Assembly: GCF_029910215.1 (NCBI RefSeq)
Contig: NZ_CP110396.1
Location: 124,001 to 188,000 of the forward strand
DNA: 64,000 nucleotides
Origin: Paraburkholderia sp. D15
GTDB taxonomy: Bacteria > Pseudomonadota > Gammaproteobacteria > Burkholderiales > Burkholderiaceae
Direction: 5' to 3'
Position numbers and translations under genes: made by a program. The notes under the pieces were generated by a model. The model did not search any database, was not told the DNA's origin, and worked only from the letters and a program-made list of their open reading frames with translations. Shown piece after piece: positions 54,820 to 63,712 of this stretch (the first letter of the stretch is position 1; every line of letters starts with the position of its first letter).

Positions 54820-55110
54820 TCAATTCGCGTTGCCCGATTCGACGCTGCCGCTCGCCACGCCGCCGGTATCGGTCGCACGCGAAGCCTGCGCGGCGAGCGC
54901 TTCCTTGTGCTGCTGCACCTGCTGCGCGAAGACGGGGCTGACATCGGGATACGACGCATCGGTCACGTAATTCAGGCCGTTTTGTTGTGCCTCGATCAAT
55001 TCCTGGTAGACCTGAGCACGCGTCTTGGCTTGCGCAAACGCGCCCGACGAAGCGGTCATGACGGCGATGGACAGAACGGAAAGCGCTGCTGCAAAAGTGA
55101 TCTTCTTCAT
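54820..55110 (-). CDS. DUF4148 secreted protein
   Basis: The 96-residue product has a signal peptide (MKKITFAAALSVLSIAVM through AFAQ) and the DUF4148 block KTRAQVYQELIEAQQNGLNY, common in Burkholderiales exported proteins of unknown function. An AGGAG lies 7 nt before the ATG. The promoter-like motif GGAATAAAA-N14-GTTC lies about 40 bp upstream, the same motif that precedes the ECF sigma gene and the anti-sigma-like gene. Confidence 0.85.
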   Translation of the reverse strand: MKKITFAAALSVLSIAVMTASSGAFAQAKTRAQVYQELIEAQQNGLNYVTDASYPDVSPVFAQQVQQHKEALAAQASRATDTGGVASGSVESGNAN

Positions 55111-55150
55111 GATGAACTCCTGAGAGTGTTGTGCGGGTTCGCATGAGGGA

Positions 55151-55177
55151 GAACCGCATGTCGCCGGCTTTTATTCC
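55151..55177 (-). promoter_or_regulatory. ECF-type promoter candidate for DUF4148-peroxidase-b561
   Basis: On the minus strand GGAATAAAA (55177-55169), 14 bp, GTTC (55154-55151). The same motif with identical spacing is found on the opposite strand 36 bp away and again upstream of the ECF sigma gene. Confidence 0.65.
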
Positions 55178-55212
55178 TGTTTTTTTCGCGTGAAAAAATA
55201 TGCTTGAAAGCG

Positions 55213-55239
55213 GGAATAAAACGCGCTGTCGCTGTGTTC
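55213..55239 (+). promoter_or_regulatory. ECF-type promoter candidate for the anti-sigma-like gene
   Basis: GGAATAAAA (55213-55221), 14 bp, GTTC (55236-55239), about 73 bp upstream of the start codon. It mirrors the minus-strand copy at 55151-55177. Confidence 0.65.
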
Positions 55240-55311
55240 GCCTCCCCGACAGCCGAGCTTCGGCAACCCTTTGATATCGCGCCGACGCGCGCTCGATGCA
55301 TCGCCCACACC

Positions 55312-56109
55312 ATGACATCCACGCCCATGCCGCCCGATTCGCCGCTCTCCGAAGCCGACATCCAGGCCTACGCGGACGGTACGCTGACGCCGGAGCGCAT
55401 CGCGTATCTGCGCGACTATCTCGGCAAGGACCCGGCGGAAGCGCGCCGCGTCGCGTTTTATGGCCGGCTCAACGCGCAGATCCAGGCCGCCTTTCAAACC
55501 ACGGACGAGCCGTCGGCGGAACGCGGCGGCGCGTCGGCTTCAGGTGGCGCTTCAGATGGCGGACAGGAGCGAACGAAAGGCGTGAAAGAGACAAGCGGGA
55601 CACGACGCGCCAGAAACACAAAAGGCGCCGGAAAAATGCCGCCACGCGGCCGTCTGCTGAACACGCTCGCCGCGTTGTTCCTGACGGCGGCGGCGGCCAG
55701 CGGCTGGATCGCCGCATCGCAGGTATCCGCGCAGGCGCTCAGCAACGCCGCGGTGATGCAACTCGCCGAAACCGCCGCGGCGCCGTTTCCTGCAGCCACG
55801 CCGACGCGCGCCGATCCCGATGCACCGGATCTGACGCACATCGGCCTGCGTCTGGTCGATCGCAAGGTGTTGCCGCTCGGCCCCCTGCAACGCGCCGACG
55901 AATACGTCTACCTGAACGGCGACAACCAGCCGGTCGTCCTGATCTCGACTCAGGCGTTGTTCGCGCCGGGGCAGCCGCAATGGGCGGCGCGCCGCGTCGG
56001 CGATCTGCGGCTGTTGAGCTGGACCACGCAGCAGCGTCGCTTCGTGGTGGCCGGCGATGCCCGCACCCACGGTCTGATGCGCGCCGCCGACGTCATGACG
56101 ATGCATTAA
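55312..56109 (+). CDS. anti-sigma-factor-like transmembrane protein
   Basis: The 265-residue protein has an N-terminal cytoplasmic helical region (SEADIQAYADGTLTPERIAY, DYLGKDPAEARRVAFYGRLN) that resembles that of the anti-sigma factor at 56817 (EEDLHAYVDGTLSDERRAEV). A charged linker, one membrane segment (LLNTLAALFLTAAAASGWIA) and a periplasmic domain follow. No ZAS zinc motif is seen. It precedes the ECF sigma gene by 192 bp and has its own copy of the GGAATAAAA promoter motif. It may be a second anti-sigma factor or a decoy for the same sigma factor (inference). Confidence 0.75.
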   Translation: MTSTPMPPDSPLSEADIQAYADGTLTPERIAYLRDYLGKDPAEARRVAFYGRLNAQIQAAFQTTDEPSAERGGASASGGASDGGQERTKGVKETSGTRRARNTKGAGKMPPRGRLLNTLAALFLTAAAASGWIAASQVSAQALSNAAVMQLAETAAAPFPAATPTRADPDAPDLTHIGLRLVDRKVLPLGPLQRADEYVYLNGDNQPVVLISTQALFAPGQPQWAARRVGDLRLLSWTTQQRRFVVAGDARTHGLMRAADVMTMH

Positions 56110-56196
56110 CCGCTCGACCCTCTCATAGCAGGCACGCCATGATCCACGCCGTCTCACCCGCTCGCTCGTACTTGATACGACACAGCGCAAGCCAAC

Positions 56197-56222
56197 GGAA
56201 TAAAATCCGCTCACGCGTGTTC
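56197..56222 (+). promoter_or_regulatory. ECF-type promoter candidate for the sigma factor gene
   Basis: GGAATAAAA (56197-56205), 13 bp, GTTC (56219-56222), 79 bp upstream of the ECF sigma start codon. The motif and the following GCC match the copy at 55213. This suggests autoregulation. Confidence 0.65.
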
Positions 56223-56301
56223 GCCACTCGAAAGCAACCGGTGACGCGCCCGACGCTCACCGGCCCTCTGCCCCCACCCAGCCCCTTGAACGGGATCAAA
56301 C

Positions 56302-56820
56302 ATGGATGTCCGTGACGAGTTGATGGAGCACGTGCCGCGATTGCGACGCTACGCGCGGGCGCTGATCAACAATCGCGACCTCGCCGACGATCTGGTGCAG
56401 GACACGCTCGAACGCGCGCTCGGCCGCACCGGCATGTTCCAGCCGGGCACCGATCTGCGCGCGTGGCTATTTACGATCATGCACAACGTGTTCGCGAATC
56501 AGGCGCGCAAGGCGTCGTCGCGCGCCGTCCACGTGACGGTCGACGACGACAGCGTGAACGAAAGCGAATTCGCGGTCGCCTCCGACCAGACCCGCTCGCT
56601 CGAAATGCGCGACCTCGACTACGCGCTGCAACGCCTGCCGCTGGAGCAACGCGAAGTCGTGCTGCTGGTCGGCCTCGAGGAGATGAGCTACGCCGACGTG
56701 GCGCTCGCGCTGAACATTCCGCTCGGCACGGTGATGTCGCGGCTGTCGCGCGGCCGCGAGCGTCTTCGCGCGTTGATGGCGGGCACGCAGCCCGGTGCGA
56801 AATTAAAGGTGGTGCGATGA
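56302..56820 (+). CDS. RNA polymerase sigma factor, ECF (EcfG/sigE-like group)
   Basis: The 172-residue protein has region 2 (ARALINNRDLADDLVQDTLERAL, DLRAWLFTIMHNVFANQAR) and region 4 (ALQRLPLEQREVVLLVGLEEMSYADVA, IPLGTVMSRLSRGRERLR). It overlaps its anti-sigma gene (ATGA at 56817). The repeated GGAATAAAA-N13/14-GTTC motif upstream of this gene and of two neighbouring units suggests that it drives the periplasmic peroxidase cluster and itself. The regulon inference rests on the motif only. Confidence 0.93.
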   Translation: MDVRDELMEHVPRLRRYARALINNRDLADDLVQDTLERALGRTGMFQPGTDLRAWLFTIMHNVFANQARKASSRAVHVTVDDDSVNESEFAVASDQTRSLEMRDLDYALQRLPLEQREVVLLVGLEEMSYADVALALNIPLGTVMSRLSRGRERLRALMAGTQPGAKLKVVR

Positions 56821-57653
56821 ACGAGCAATCCCTGCCGATCGGCGAAGAAGACCTGCACGCCTACGTGGACGGCACGCTGTCCGACGAACGCCGTGCCGAG
56901 GTGGAGCGCGCGCTCGAACAGAGCCCCGAACTGGCCGCGCGCGTCAGCGACTATTTCTCGCTCAACAATCTGTTCCACGAACGCTACGACCGCGTATTGA
57001 GCGAGCCGGTGCCTAAACGTCTGCAAGCGCCCGCGCCGCGCCGCTCGCGCGTGGCCGCCAACTGGCCGCAGTTCGCGGGCATGGCGGCGGCGCTGGTGCT
57101 GGGGATCGGCATCGGCGTGGGCACGCACATGGGGCGCGACGTCGCGTTGCCCACGGGCGCGCTTCATGGCGAGACGTCGGGCGACACGCGTCCGGTGAGC
57201 GCGGACAGCAGCGAACTGTTCGCCCGCCAGGCAGCGGTCGCGCACGTGGTCTACATGCCCGCGGTGGACCGCCCGGCCGACATGAGCGCAGACCACGAAC
57301 AGGACTTCGTGCAATGGCTGTCGAACCGGCTCGGCACCAACGTGCATCCGCCGATCCTGTCGAAGAGCGGCTTCAATCTGTCGGGTGGCCGGCTGCTGCC
57401 GGGCGCCGATGGACCGACCGCGCAGTTCATGTATCGCGGCCCGAACGGCGAACGCGTGACGCTGTGCATCTCGCGCCGCAAGGTGAACTCGAATACCACC
57501 GCGTTCAAGCTGTATCAGGACGGACCCGTCAACGTGTTCTACTGGGTCGATGGCGATTTCGGGTATGCGGTGTCGGGCGGGATCGACCGCAAGCAACTGC
57601 TGCAGTTGTCGCACGATGTGTATTCACAGCTGACGGGGGTCGCGCCGGGTTGA
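56817..57653 (+). CDS. anti-sigma factor, single-pass membrane protein
   Basis: The 278-residue protein has a cytoplasmic helical anti-sigma region (EEDLHAYVDGTLSDERRAEVERALEQSPELAARV), one membrane segment at about 83-101 (FAGMAAALVLGIGIGVGTHMG) and a periplasmic domain ending in a conserved VNVFYWVDGDFGYAVSGG block. Position directly after, and overlapping, the ECF sigma gene identifies it as the sigma's regulator. Periplasmic oxidative signals are likely given the peroxidase genes nearby (inference). Confidence 0.88.
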   Translation: MNEQSLPIGEEDLHAYVDGTLSDERRAEVERALEQSPELAARVSDYFSLNNLFHERYDRVLSEPVPKRLQAPAPRRSRVAANWPQFAGMAAALVLGIGIGVGTHMGRDVALPTGALHGETSGDTRPVSADSSELFARQAAVAHVVYMPAVDRPADMSADHEQDFVQWLSNRLGTNVHPPILSKSGFNLSGGRLLPGADGPTAQFMYRGPNGERVTLCISRRKVNSNTTAFKLYQDGPVNVFYWVDGDFGYAVSGGIDRKQLLQLSHDVYSQLTGVAPG

Positions 57654-57728
57654 GGGGCGAATGGGCGCGCTGCGGCGCGGCTGCATTTCGCGTTATCCCG
57701 CCCATTGCGGCGCGCCGCGGTCTGTTAT

Positions 57729-58796
57729 CTAGCTGCCTGCGCCGCGTCCCCGATCGAGCGACGCGGCTCGCAACGCGTCGCCGGGACGGGTGAAGAACTG
57801 CTGGCGCAACTGCGCGATCTGCGCATCGCGTTGCTGGGCCGGCAGATTCTGTTGTTCGATCTGCGCGCGCTGGCTCGCATAGTCGGCGTAACGGGCCTGC
57901 CATGCGTTGTCCGCCTGCTGCATCTGCACCGCGCGTTCCGCCGCTTCCGGACCGAGCGTCTGCGTGAGTTGCGCGCGCATCGCATCGAGCGAGCCGCCCT
58001 GTTTTTGCGCCTGCGCTTGTGCCTGATTCAGTGCATCGAGCGCCGCCTGCTGCTGACGGATGCGCTCGTGCGCGGCACGCACTTCAGGCGGCAAAGCCGC
58101 GTCGAGCGTCGCGAGCCGCGCCGCTTTCTGCGCATCGCTCAAGGTTGGATCGGAGGCAATGCGCAGACGCGCGAGATCGGTGTGTTGCTGCTGCGATTCC
58201 TCGCCGAAGAACGGCGCATTCCATTCGCCCATCAAGCGCGTGCCCAACGCGTCGCGCTGATCGAGTTCGAGTTGCAATCCGTCGAGATCGATCTTGCTGC
58301 CCGGCGCAGGCGTCGCTGATGCCGTTTGCGGCAGTTGCGCCAGCGCCTTCAGATAATCGTTGTAGCGCCGCCAGACATCGCGCGCTTCGTCCGCGGCCGG
58401 TGTGCCTTCCAGTTGCGCGTCGATCTGCCGGCGCACCAGCGTGTCGAGCGTCGTCGCCGGGATTTCGTTTTGCGTGGTCAGGAAGTAGTCGAAGAAATCG
58501 CGCACCGCCCGCGTGCGCGCGAGACGGCCATGACCGTCGGTCGGCAGGCGCGGCGGCGACGAACCGTCGAGCGAGGCCGGCAAACCGCTCGCCGCCAGGC
58601 TCGCATCCGGATCGGCCGCCGACGCATTCGCCGCCTGCGCGGCGCTCGTCGCGTGCCCCGCCTCGCCGGCGGCGACGCGCTGCGACGGCGGCGCGCGATT
58701 CACCCAGAACGCGACGCCGGCCGCCACCGCCGCGACCGTCACATACGCCAGCCACTGACTCCGTGCCCGGCCGCGCTGCCGTTCGACTCGCGGCAT
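57729..58796 (-). CDS. lifO: lipase-specific foldase (lipase chaperone, Lif)
   Basis: The 355-residue protein has one N-terminal membrane anchor (AYVTVAAVAAGVAFWV), an Ala/Pro-rich linker and the Lif motif RDFFDYFLTTQNE (consensus RxxFDYF(L/C)(S/T)A), followed by long alpha helices (QAALDALNQAQAQAQKQGG). It is a steric chaperone that folds the neighbouring lipase in the periplasm before secretion. It starts 4 bp after the lipase stop, the usual arrangement in the Burkholderia lip operon. Confidence 0.94.
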   Translation of the reverse strand: MPRVERQRGRARSQWLAYVTVAAVAAGVAFWVNRAPPSQRVAAGEAGHATSAAQAANASAADPDASLAASGLPASLDGSSPPRLPTDGHGRLARTRAVRDFFDYFLTTQNEIPATTLDTLVRRQIDAQLEGTPAADEARDVWRRYNDYLKALAQLPQTASATPAPGSKIDLDGLQLELDQRDALGTRLMGEWNAPFFGEESQQQHTDLARLRIASDPTLSDAQKAARLATLDAALPPEVRAAHERIRQQQAALDALNQAQAQAQKQGGSLDAMRAQLTQTLGPEAAERAVQMQQADNAWQARYADYASQRAQIEQQNLPAQQRDAQIAQLRQQFFTRPGDALRAASLDRGRGAGS

Positions 58797-58800
58797 CCGC

Positions 58801-59925
<1,125 letters not shown>

Positions 59926-59999
59926 TTAGCTATACAAATCGGGCGGCGGCAATAGAGCGGGAACTCCAAATCCCGCATGCTGCACTGCGTTTCGATGGC

Positions 60000-60926
60000 C
60001 TATCGCGCTGTTGCAATGCGGCGGGCATGGAGCGTGGGAAGCTCGACAATGCTGGCTGAATTCGCGCTTGACTTGATCAGTTCGCGCGGCGTGACGCCGA
60101 GCAGGCGACCCATCCAATGCGCCATGTGACTCTGATGCGCGAAGCCGGTGTCGAGCGCGATCTGACTCGCGCTGAGCTTGCCCTGCAGCAGCAATGCGCG
60201 CGCACGTTCGACGCGCCGCCGCACCACGTATTGATGCACCGGCATGCCGAGCGTTTCGCGGAACAGCACCTTGAAATGCGGCACGCTCAGATCGGCGAGC
60301 GCGGCGAGTTCGGTGAGCGTGAGGCGCTGATCGAGATGCGCCTCGATAAAGTCGATCACGCGCGCGGCGGTTTTCGGCGCGAGCGTGCGGCGTTTGTCGT
60401 CGAGCGAAGGGGCGCTGCCGATCAGACGCACCACCATCGCCGTGACCAGGCTTTCGGCGTAGAGCGGATCGGACGTGTCGTCCGCTTCGAGTTCCGCGCG
60501 CAATGCCCAGGCGAGGTGCTGGAAGCGCGGGTCGCGCATCTGGAACTGCGGACGGATCTGCGACTCGCTCGACTTCAACGCGAGTTGTTCGATCGTGCGT
60601 TGCGCGAAGGCCTCGCCGAACCACACGCTGAAAATCGTGCAGGCGTCGTCGTCGGTCCACTGGCCGTCCAGGCCCGCGGGAATCACGTCGGCGTCGCCAT
60701 GCGACTGGATGCGCGACTGGCGTCGTTCGTTGCACACGCAACGAGCCCGTACCGGCGCACCCACATGCACGCCCACCCGATGCAGCTTGAACGCCGGCAT
60801 GCGATGCAGCCCCGCCGACACGTTCACCAGCTCCGCGCCGAAGCCTTGCCAGCCCAGGCCCTTGCTGGAGCGCAACGCAATGCGGGAGCCGCTGTGCGGC
60901 TGCGGAATCGGGGTGACGGCATTCAT
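60000..60926 (-). CDS. AraC family transcriptional regulator
   Basis: The 308-residue protein has a C-terminal AraC DNA-binding domain with two helix-turn-helix units (LTLTELAALADLSVPHFKVLF and SASQIALDTGFAHQSHMAHWMGRLLG) and an N-terminal cupin-like sensory region with an HRVGVHVGAPVRARC segment. It is divergent from an NmrA-like oxidoreductase gene, its probable target. The start is taken at MNAVTPIPQPH (60926); a longer in-frame extension is not AraC-like. Confidence 0.9.
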   Translation of the reverse strand: MNAVTPIPQPHSGSRIALRSSKGLGWQGFGAELVNVSAGLHRMPAFKLHRVGVHVGAPVRARCVCNERRQSRIQSHGDADVIPAGLDGQWTDDDACTIFSVWFGEAFAQRTIEQLALKSSESQIRPQFQMRDPRFQHLAWALRAELEADDTSDPLYAESLVTAMVVRLIGSAPSLDDKRRTLAPKTAARVIDFIEAHLDQRLTLTELAALADLSVPHFKVLFRETLGMPVHQYVVRRRVERARALLLQGKLSASQIALDTGFAHQSHMAHWMGRLLGVTPRELIKSSANSASIVELPTLHARRIATAR

Positions 60927-61132
60927 CGCTTTCCTCGTGGACGGCGGTCGATATCGGCGTATTGTGCGGGGTTTTTCGCGGCGGCGCTCGACTCTACGGG
61001 ATATCGCCGCGGATGCTGCGATGCCGCGGCGCAAACCGTCATCCGAATCTGCGCAACGCCATCCCAACCCGCGCGTTTTTACGCCGTCTGCTCTCTACGA
61101 TGACGTCATGCCGATTCATCGAGGAGAGCGAC

Positions 61133-62059
61133 ATGTACGTGATATTTGGGGCGGCCGGACGCGTCGGCCATGCCAGCGCGGCGGCCTTGCGCGAAGCGGG
61201 CCAGGCGGTGCGCGCGGTGGTGCGCGAGGTGGTGCAGGATGGAAAGCCGGGCGAGTCGATCGCGCAGGTCGAACGGCTCGAACAGCTCGGGTGCGAGGTC
61301 GCGGTCGCGGATCTGCGCGACACCGCGTCGGTGGCGCGGGCGATCGAAGGCGCGTTCGCGGTGCAGATGCTGTGCCCGTTGCCGCGCACGCAGGGCGACC
61401 TCGGCGCCGAGATGCGCCAGATGATCGACGCGAGCGTCGCCGCGTTGCAGGCCAATCCGCCGCAGCGCGTGCTCGGCCTGTCCGACTACGGCGCCGAACA
61501 CGCGAGCGGCACGGGCATCACGACGCTGTTCCACTACCTCGAAACGCAATTGCGCGGCGTCGACGCCCAGTTGATCTTTCTGCGCTCCGCCGAACACATG
61601 CACAACTGGGCGCGCATTTTGCCCGCGGTGCTGACGAGAGGCATGCTGCCGAGTCTGCATCTGCCGGCAAGCAAGCGTTTTCCGACGGTCGCGGCACAGG
61701 ACGTCGGTCGTCTGGCCGCCGAGCTGCTGCTCGACGACCGGGCGCTGAACGTATCACCGCGTGTGGTGAGCATCGAAAGCGTGCAGCGCGTGAGCACGCT
61801 CGACGTCGCGCGCACGCTCGGCGAACTGGCGCAACGTGACGTGACCGCACGCGAGGTGCCGCGCGAAGGATGGGCCGCGACGCTCGAAAACGCCGGCCTC
61901 GGCGCTGCGCACGCGCAACTGATCATGGATCTGTACGACGCGCACAACGCGGGACGTATCGACGTCGAGGCGAACGTCAGCGAGCGGCATTTCGGGGCGA
62001 CGACGCTCGCGCAGGCGTTGGCGGCAATCGTGCCGGTGCCCGCCCGTCAAACGGCTTGA
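61133..62059 (+). CDS. NmrA-like NAD(P)-binding protein (atypical SDR)
   Basis: The 308-residue Rossmann-fold protein starts MYVIFGAAGRVGHASAAAL, with the GxxGxxG dinucleotide motif near the N-terminus, and lacks the YxxxK catalytic pair, as in NmrA/azoreductase-like atypical short-chain dehydrogenases. It may be a redox sensor or an NAD(P)H-dependent quinone/azo reductase. GAGGAGA precedes the ATG. It is divergent from an AraC regulator and followed by a small membrane protein gene. Confidence 0.85.
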   Translation: MYVIFGAAGRVGHASAAALREAGQAVRAVVREVVQDGKPGESIAQVERLEQLGCEVAVADLRDTASVARAIEGAFAVQMLCPLPRTQGDLGAEMRQMIDASVAALQANPPQRVLGLSDYGAEHASGTGITTLFHYLETQLRGVDAQLIFLRSAEHMHNWARILPAVLTRGMLPSLHLPASKRFPTVAAQDVGRLAAELLLDDRALNVSPRVVSIESVQRVSTLDVARTLGELAQRDVTAREVPREGWAATLENAGLGAAHAQLIMDLYDAHNAGRIDVEANVSERHFGATTLAQALAAIVPVPARQTA

Positions 62060-62068
62060 GGAGGTCGC

Positions 62069-62269
62069 ATGCACACTTGTCCGGTATGGCGCGTGGCGAT
62101 GAAGTCGCGGCCTGTCATGAGTTATTGCGCGTCGCGGGACCGGGAGGGCGTCGTCAAAGGTAGGTGGCTCGCCCTCCTGGCTGGCCTGCTGGGCGTCGTG
62201 GGTTGGTTCGCGCTGCGGGATCTGCTGAACGCTATCCCCGATAGCAACGACGACTTCGGGCTGTTCTGA
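62069..62269 (+). CDS. small single-pass membrane protein (66 residues), unknown
   Basis: The ORF has an excellent Shine-Dalgarno (GAGGAGG, 5 nt before the ATG) that overlaps the stop of the NmrA-like gene, so it is probably translated. The product has a basic N-terminal half, one membrane helix (WLALLAGLLGVVGWFAL) and a short acidic C-terminus (IPDSNDDFG). No family was recognised. Confidence 0.55.
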   Translation: MHTCPVWRVAMKSRPVMSYCASRDREGVVKGRWLALLAGLLGVVGWFALRDLLNAIPDSNDDFGLF

Positions 62270-62324
62270 TTCGTCGTCGTTGGGCGTTGCGGGATGTGAC
62301 GCGTGGAATTGACGGATTGACGGA

Positions 62325-62384
62325 TTGACGCTGTCAACGCCAAATCCTGTACAATTTGCCTAACTTGCCCATTTTGCCTAAAGG
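62325..62384 (+). promoter_or_regulatory. promoter and repeat-rich operator of the RES toxin-antitoxin operon
   Basis: TTGACG (62325-62330) and TACAAT (62350-62355) are -35/-10 candidates with a long 19-bp spacer. GGATTGAC repeats sit over and before the -35, and three TTGCC/TTTGCC repeats follow the -10 up to the Shine-Dalgarno. Toxin-antitoxin operons are normally autorepressed at such repeats. Confidence 0.5.
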
Positions 62385-62394
62385 AGGACGCACC

Positions 62395-63024
62395 ATGGTC
62401 AACCTGAAGCAAACGCGCCCAACGAGAGCCGCATTGGCGAAGGCGATTGAAAGCAGGGTCGAGCGTATGGACATGGCCGGCCTGCTGGAACTTGCCGTCA
62501 CACTGAACATTCCCATTCCACGATCGGACACGGCCATTCGTGCTCGCGAGCGGGCGCCCTTTACCCCATTGACGCAACCGTCCGTGCCAAAAGACAAAGT
62601 GCTGCAAGGCAGCGGCATCGGTCCAATCGTGTCGGCGGCGGAAGGCGCGCAGATGCTCGATATGGTCACGGTCGATAATGCGGCCGCGGACTGGATCGAG
62701 AGCGATCTCGTGGGCGCCGGGCAACTGGTCCACCAGCTTCACATTTCACGCGGGACACTCGATAACTGGCGAAAGGCAAACAAGATCGTCGCCTTGCGCA
62801 AAGGCCTTCGCAACTTCGTTTATCCACTTCGGCAGTTCGAGCGGCGTAGGCCCGTCGAAGGTCTCGACGCGATCGCGCCGCTATTCGTTTCGCCGGAAGA
62901 AGCGTGGGAGTGGCTGGTTACCCCCAATCGCATGACTGATGGCAAGCCGCCAATCGACAAGCTGCACGATGGTGACGTAACGCTGGTATTAAGCGCGGCG
63001 GAGGGCGCGTTCGATTACACGTGA
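62395..63024 (+). CDS. antitoxin of a RES-type toxin-antitoxin pair (Xre/MbcA/ParS-like)
   Basis: The 209-residue protein is the upstream partner of a RES-domain toxin. The C-terminal block PLFVSPEEAWEWLVTPNRMTDGKPPIDKL resembles the Xre/MbcA/ParS toxin-binding domain (DUF2384), in which WL, P and the following hydrophobics are conserved. The middle part has a helix-turn-helix-like segment (LHISRGTLDNWRKAN). The N-terminal 60 residues look unstructured. An AAGGAGG precedes the ATG at 62395. The stop overlaps the toxin start. It is longer than most antitoxins of this type (about 150). Confidence 0.8.
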   Translation: MVNLKQTRPTRAALAKAIESRVERMDMAGLLELAVTLNIPIPRSDTAIRARERAPFTPLTQPSVPKDKVLQGSGIGPIVSAAEGAQMLDMVTVDNAAADWIESDLVGAGQLVHQLHISRGTLDNWRKANKIVALRKGLRNFVYPLRQFERRRPVEGLDAIAPLFVSPEEAWEWLVTPNRMTDGKPPIDKLHDGDVTLVLSAAEGAFDYT

Positions 63025-63620
63025 AAATAGCTTTATCTAAATTGCGGGAACGGGTCTTGAAGGCTCGCATTGCCGGCTGGCCGCGCATCATGCCCAATCA
63101 ACATCGTTCGACGCCGACGAGTGCGGGCCATGGCTCGAGCCGCTTCTCGAGTCCTTCGCGAACGTTCCGTGTTCTCTACGCCGCCGATAATTTTCCGACT
63201 GCCTTCGCGGAAACCGTCGTTCGCGACCGCTTCGAAGGCAAGGCCAGGCGCTTTCTCTACCGTCCGCATCTGGAACAATTGTGCGTGACGTCGATCAGTT
63301 CGAACCGCAAACTGGCGTTGCTCGATCTACGAGGCGCAGCCGCGTACGAAACTGGAATTGATACCGACGCCAATCGCGCCCGTGGCCATGGCTCCGGGCA
63401 AGCACTGTCGGAAGCGGTGCACGCGAACATGGCCGATGTCGACGGCATCCTCTTTAATTCGCGTCTAACCACTGGCGACTGCATGGCGATCTACGACCGA
63501 GCGTTTCCGGCCCTCTCGGCCACGCCGCCGGTTGCGCTGATCCAGGCGAAGGTATTGTCAGCCGAGCTCGATCGCCTTGGCATCACGGTTCGCCGGAAGC
63601 GCGGCTATGAAGCGTCGTGA
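63021..63620 (+). CDS. RES-domain toxin (NAD+ phosphorylase/hydrolase type)
   Basis: The 199-residue RES protein shows candidate active-site residues Arg41 (SSRF), Tyr53 (VLYAAD), Glu64 (AFAETVV) and Ser130 (GQALSEA). RES toxins, such as MbcT and ParT, degrade NAD+ or ADP-ribosylate targets and are neutralised by their antitoxin. The ATG overlaps the antitoxin stop (4 bp), typical of this family. Target and activity are inferred from the family. Confidence 0.85.
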   Translation: MKIALSKLRERVLKARIAGWPRIMPNQHRSTPTSAGHGSSRFSSPSRTFRVLYAADNFPTAFAETVVRDRFEGKARRFLYRPHLEQLCVTSISSNRKLALLDLRGAAAYETGIDTDANRARGHGSGQALSEAVHANMADVDGILFNSRLTTGDCMAIYDRAFPALSATPPVALIQAKVLSAELDRLGITVRRKRGYEAS

Positions 63621-63712
63621 CACGCCCAATACAAATTTGAATTGAACGCCGCGCGGCTGCGTGACACCGCAACCGCGCTTGAGTCTACGACCACTCGCCG
63701 CCCAAACGAACG

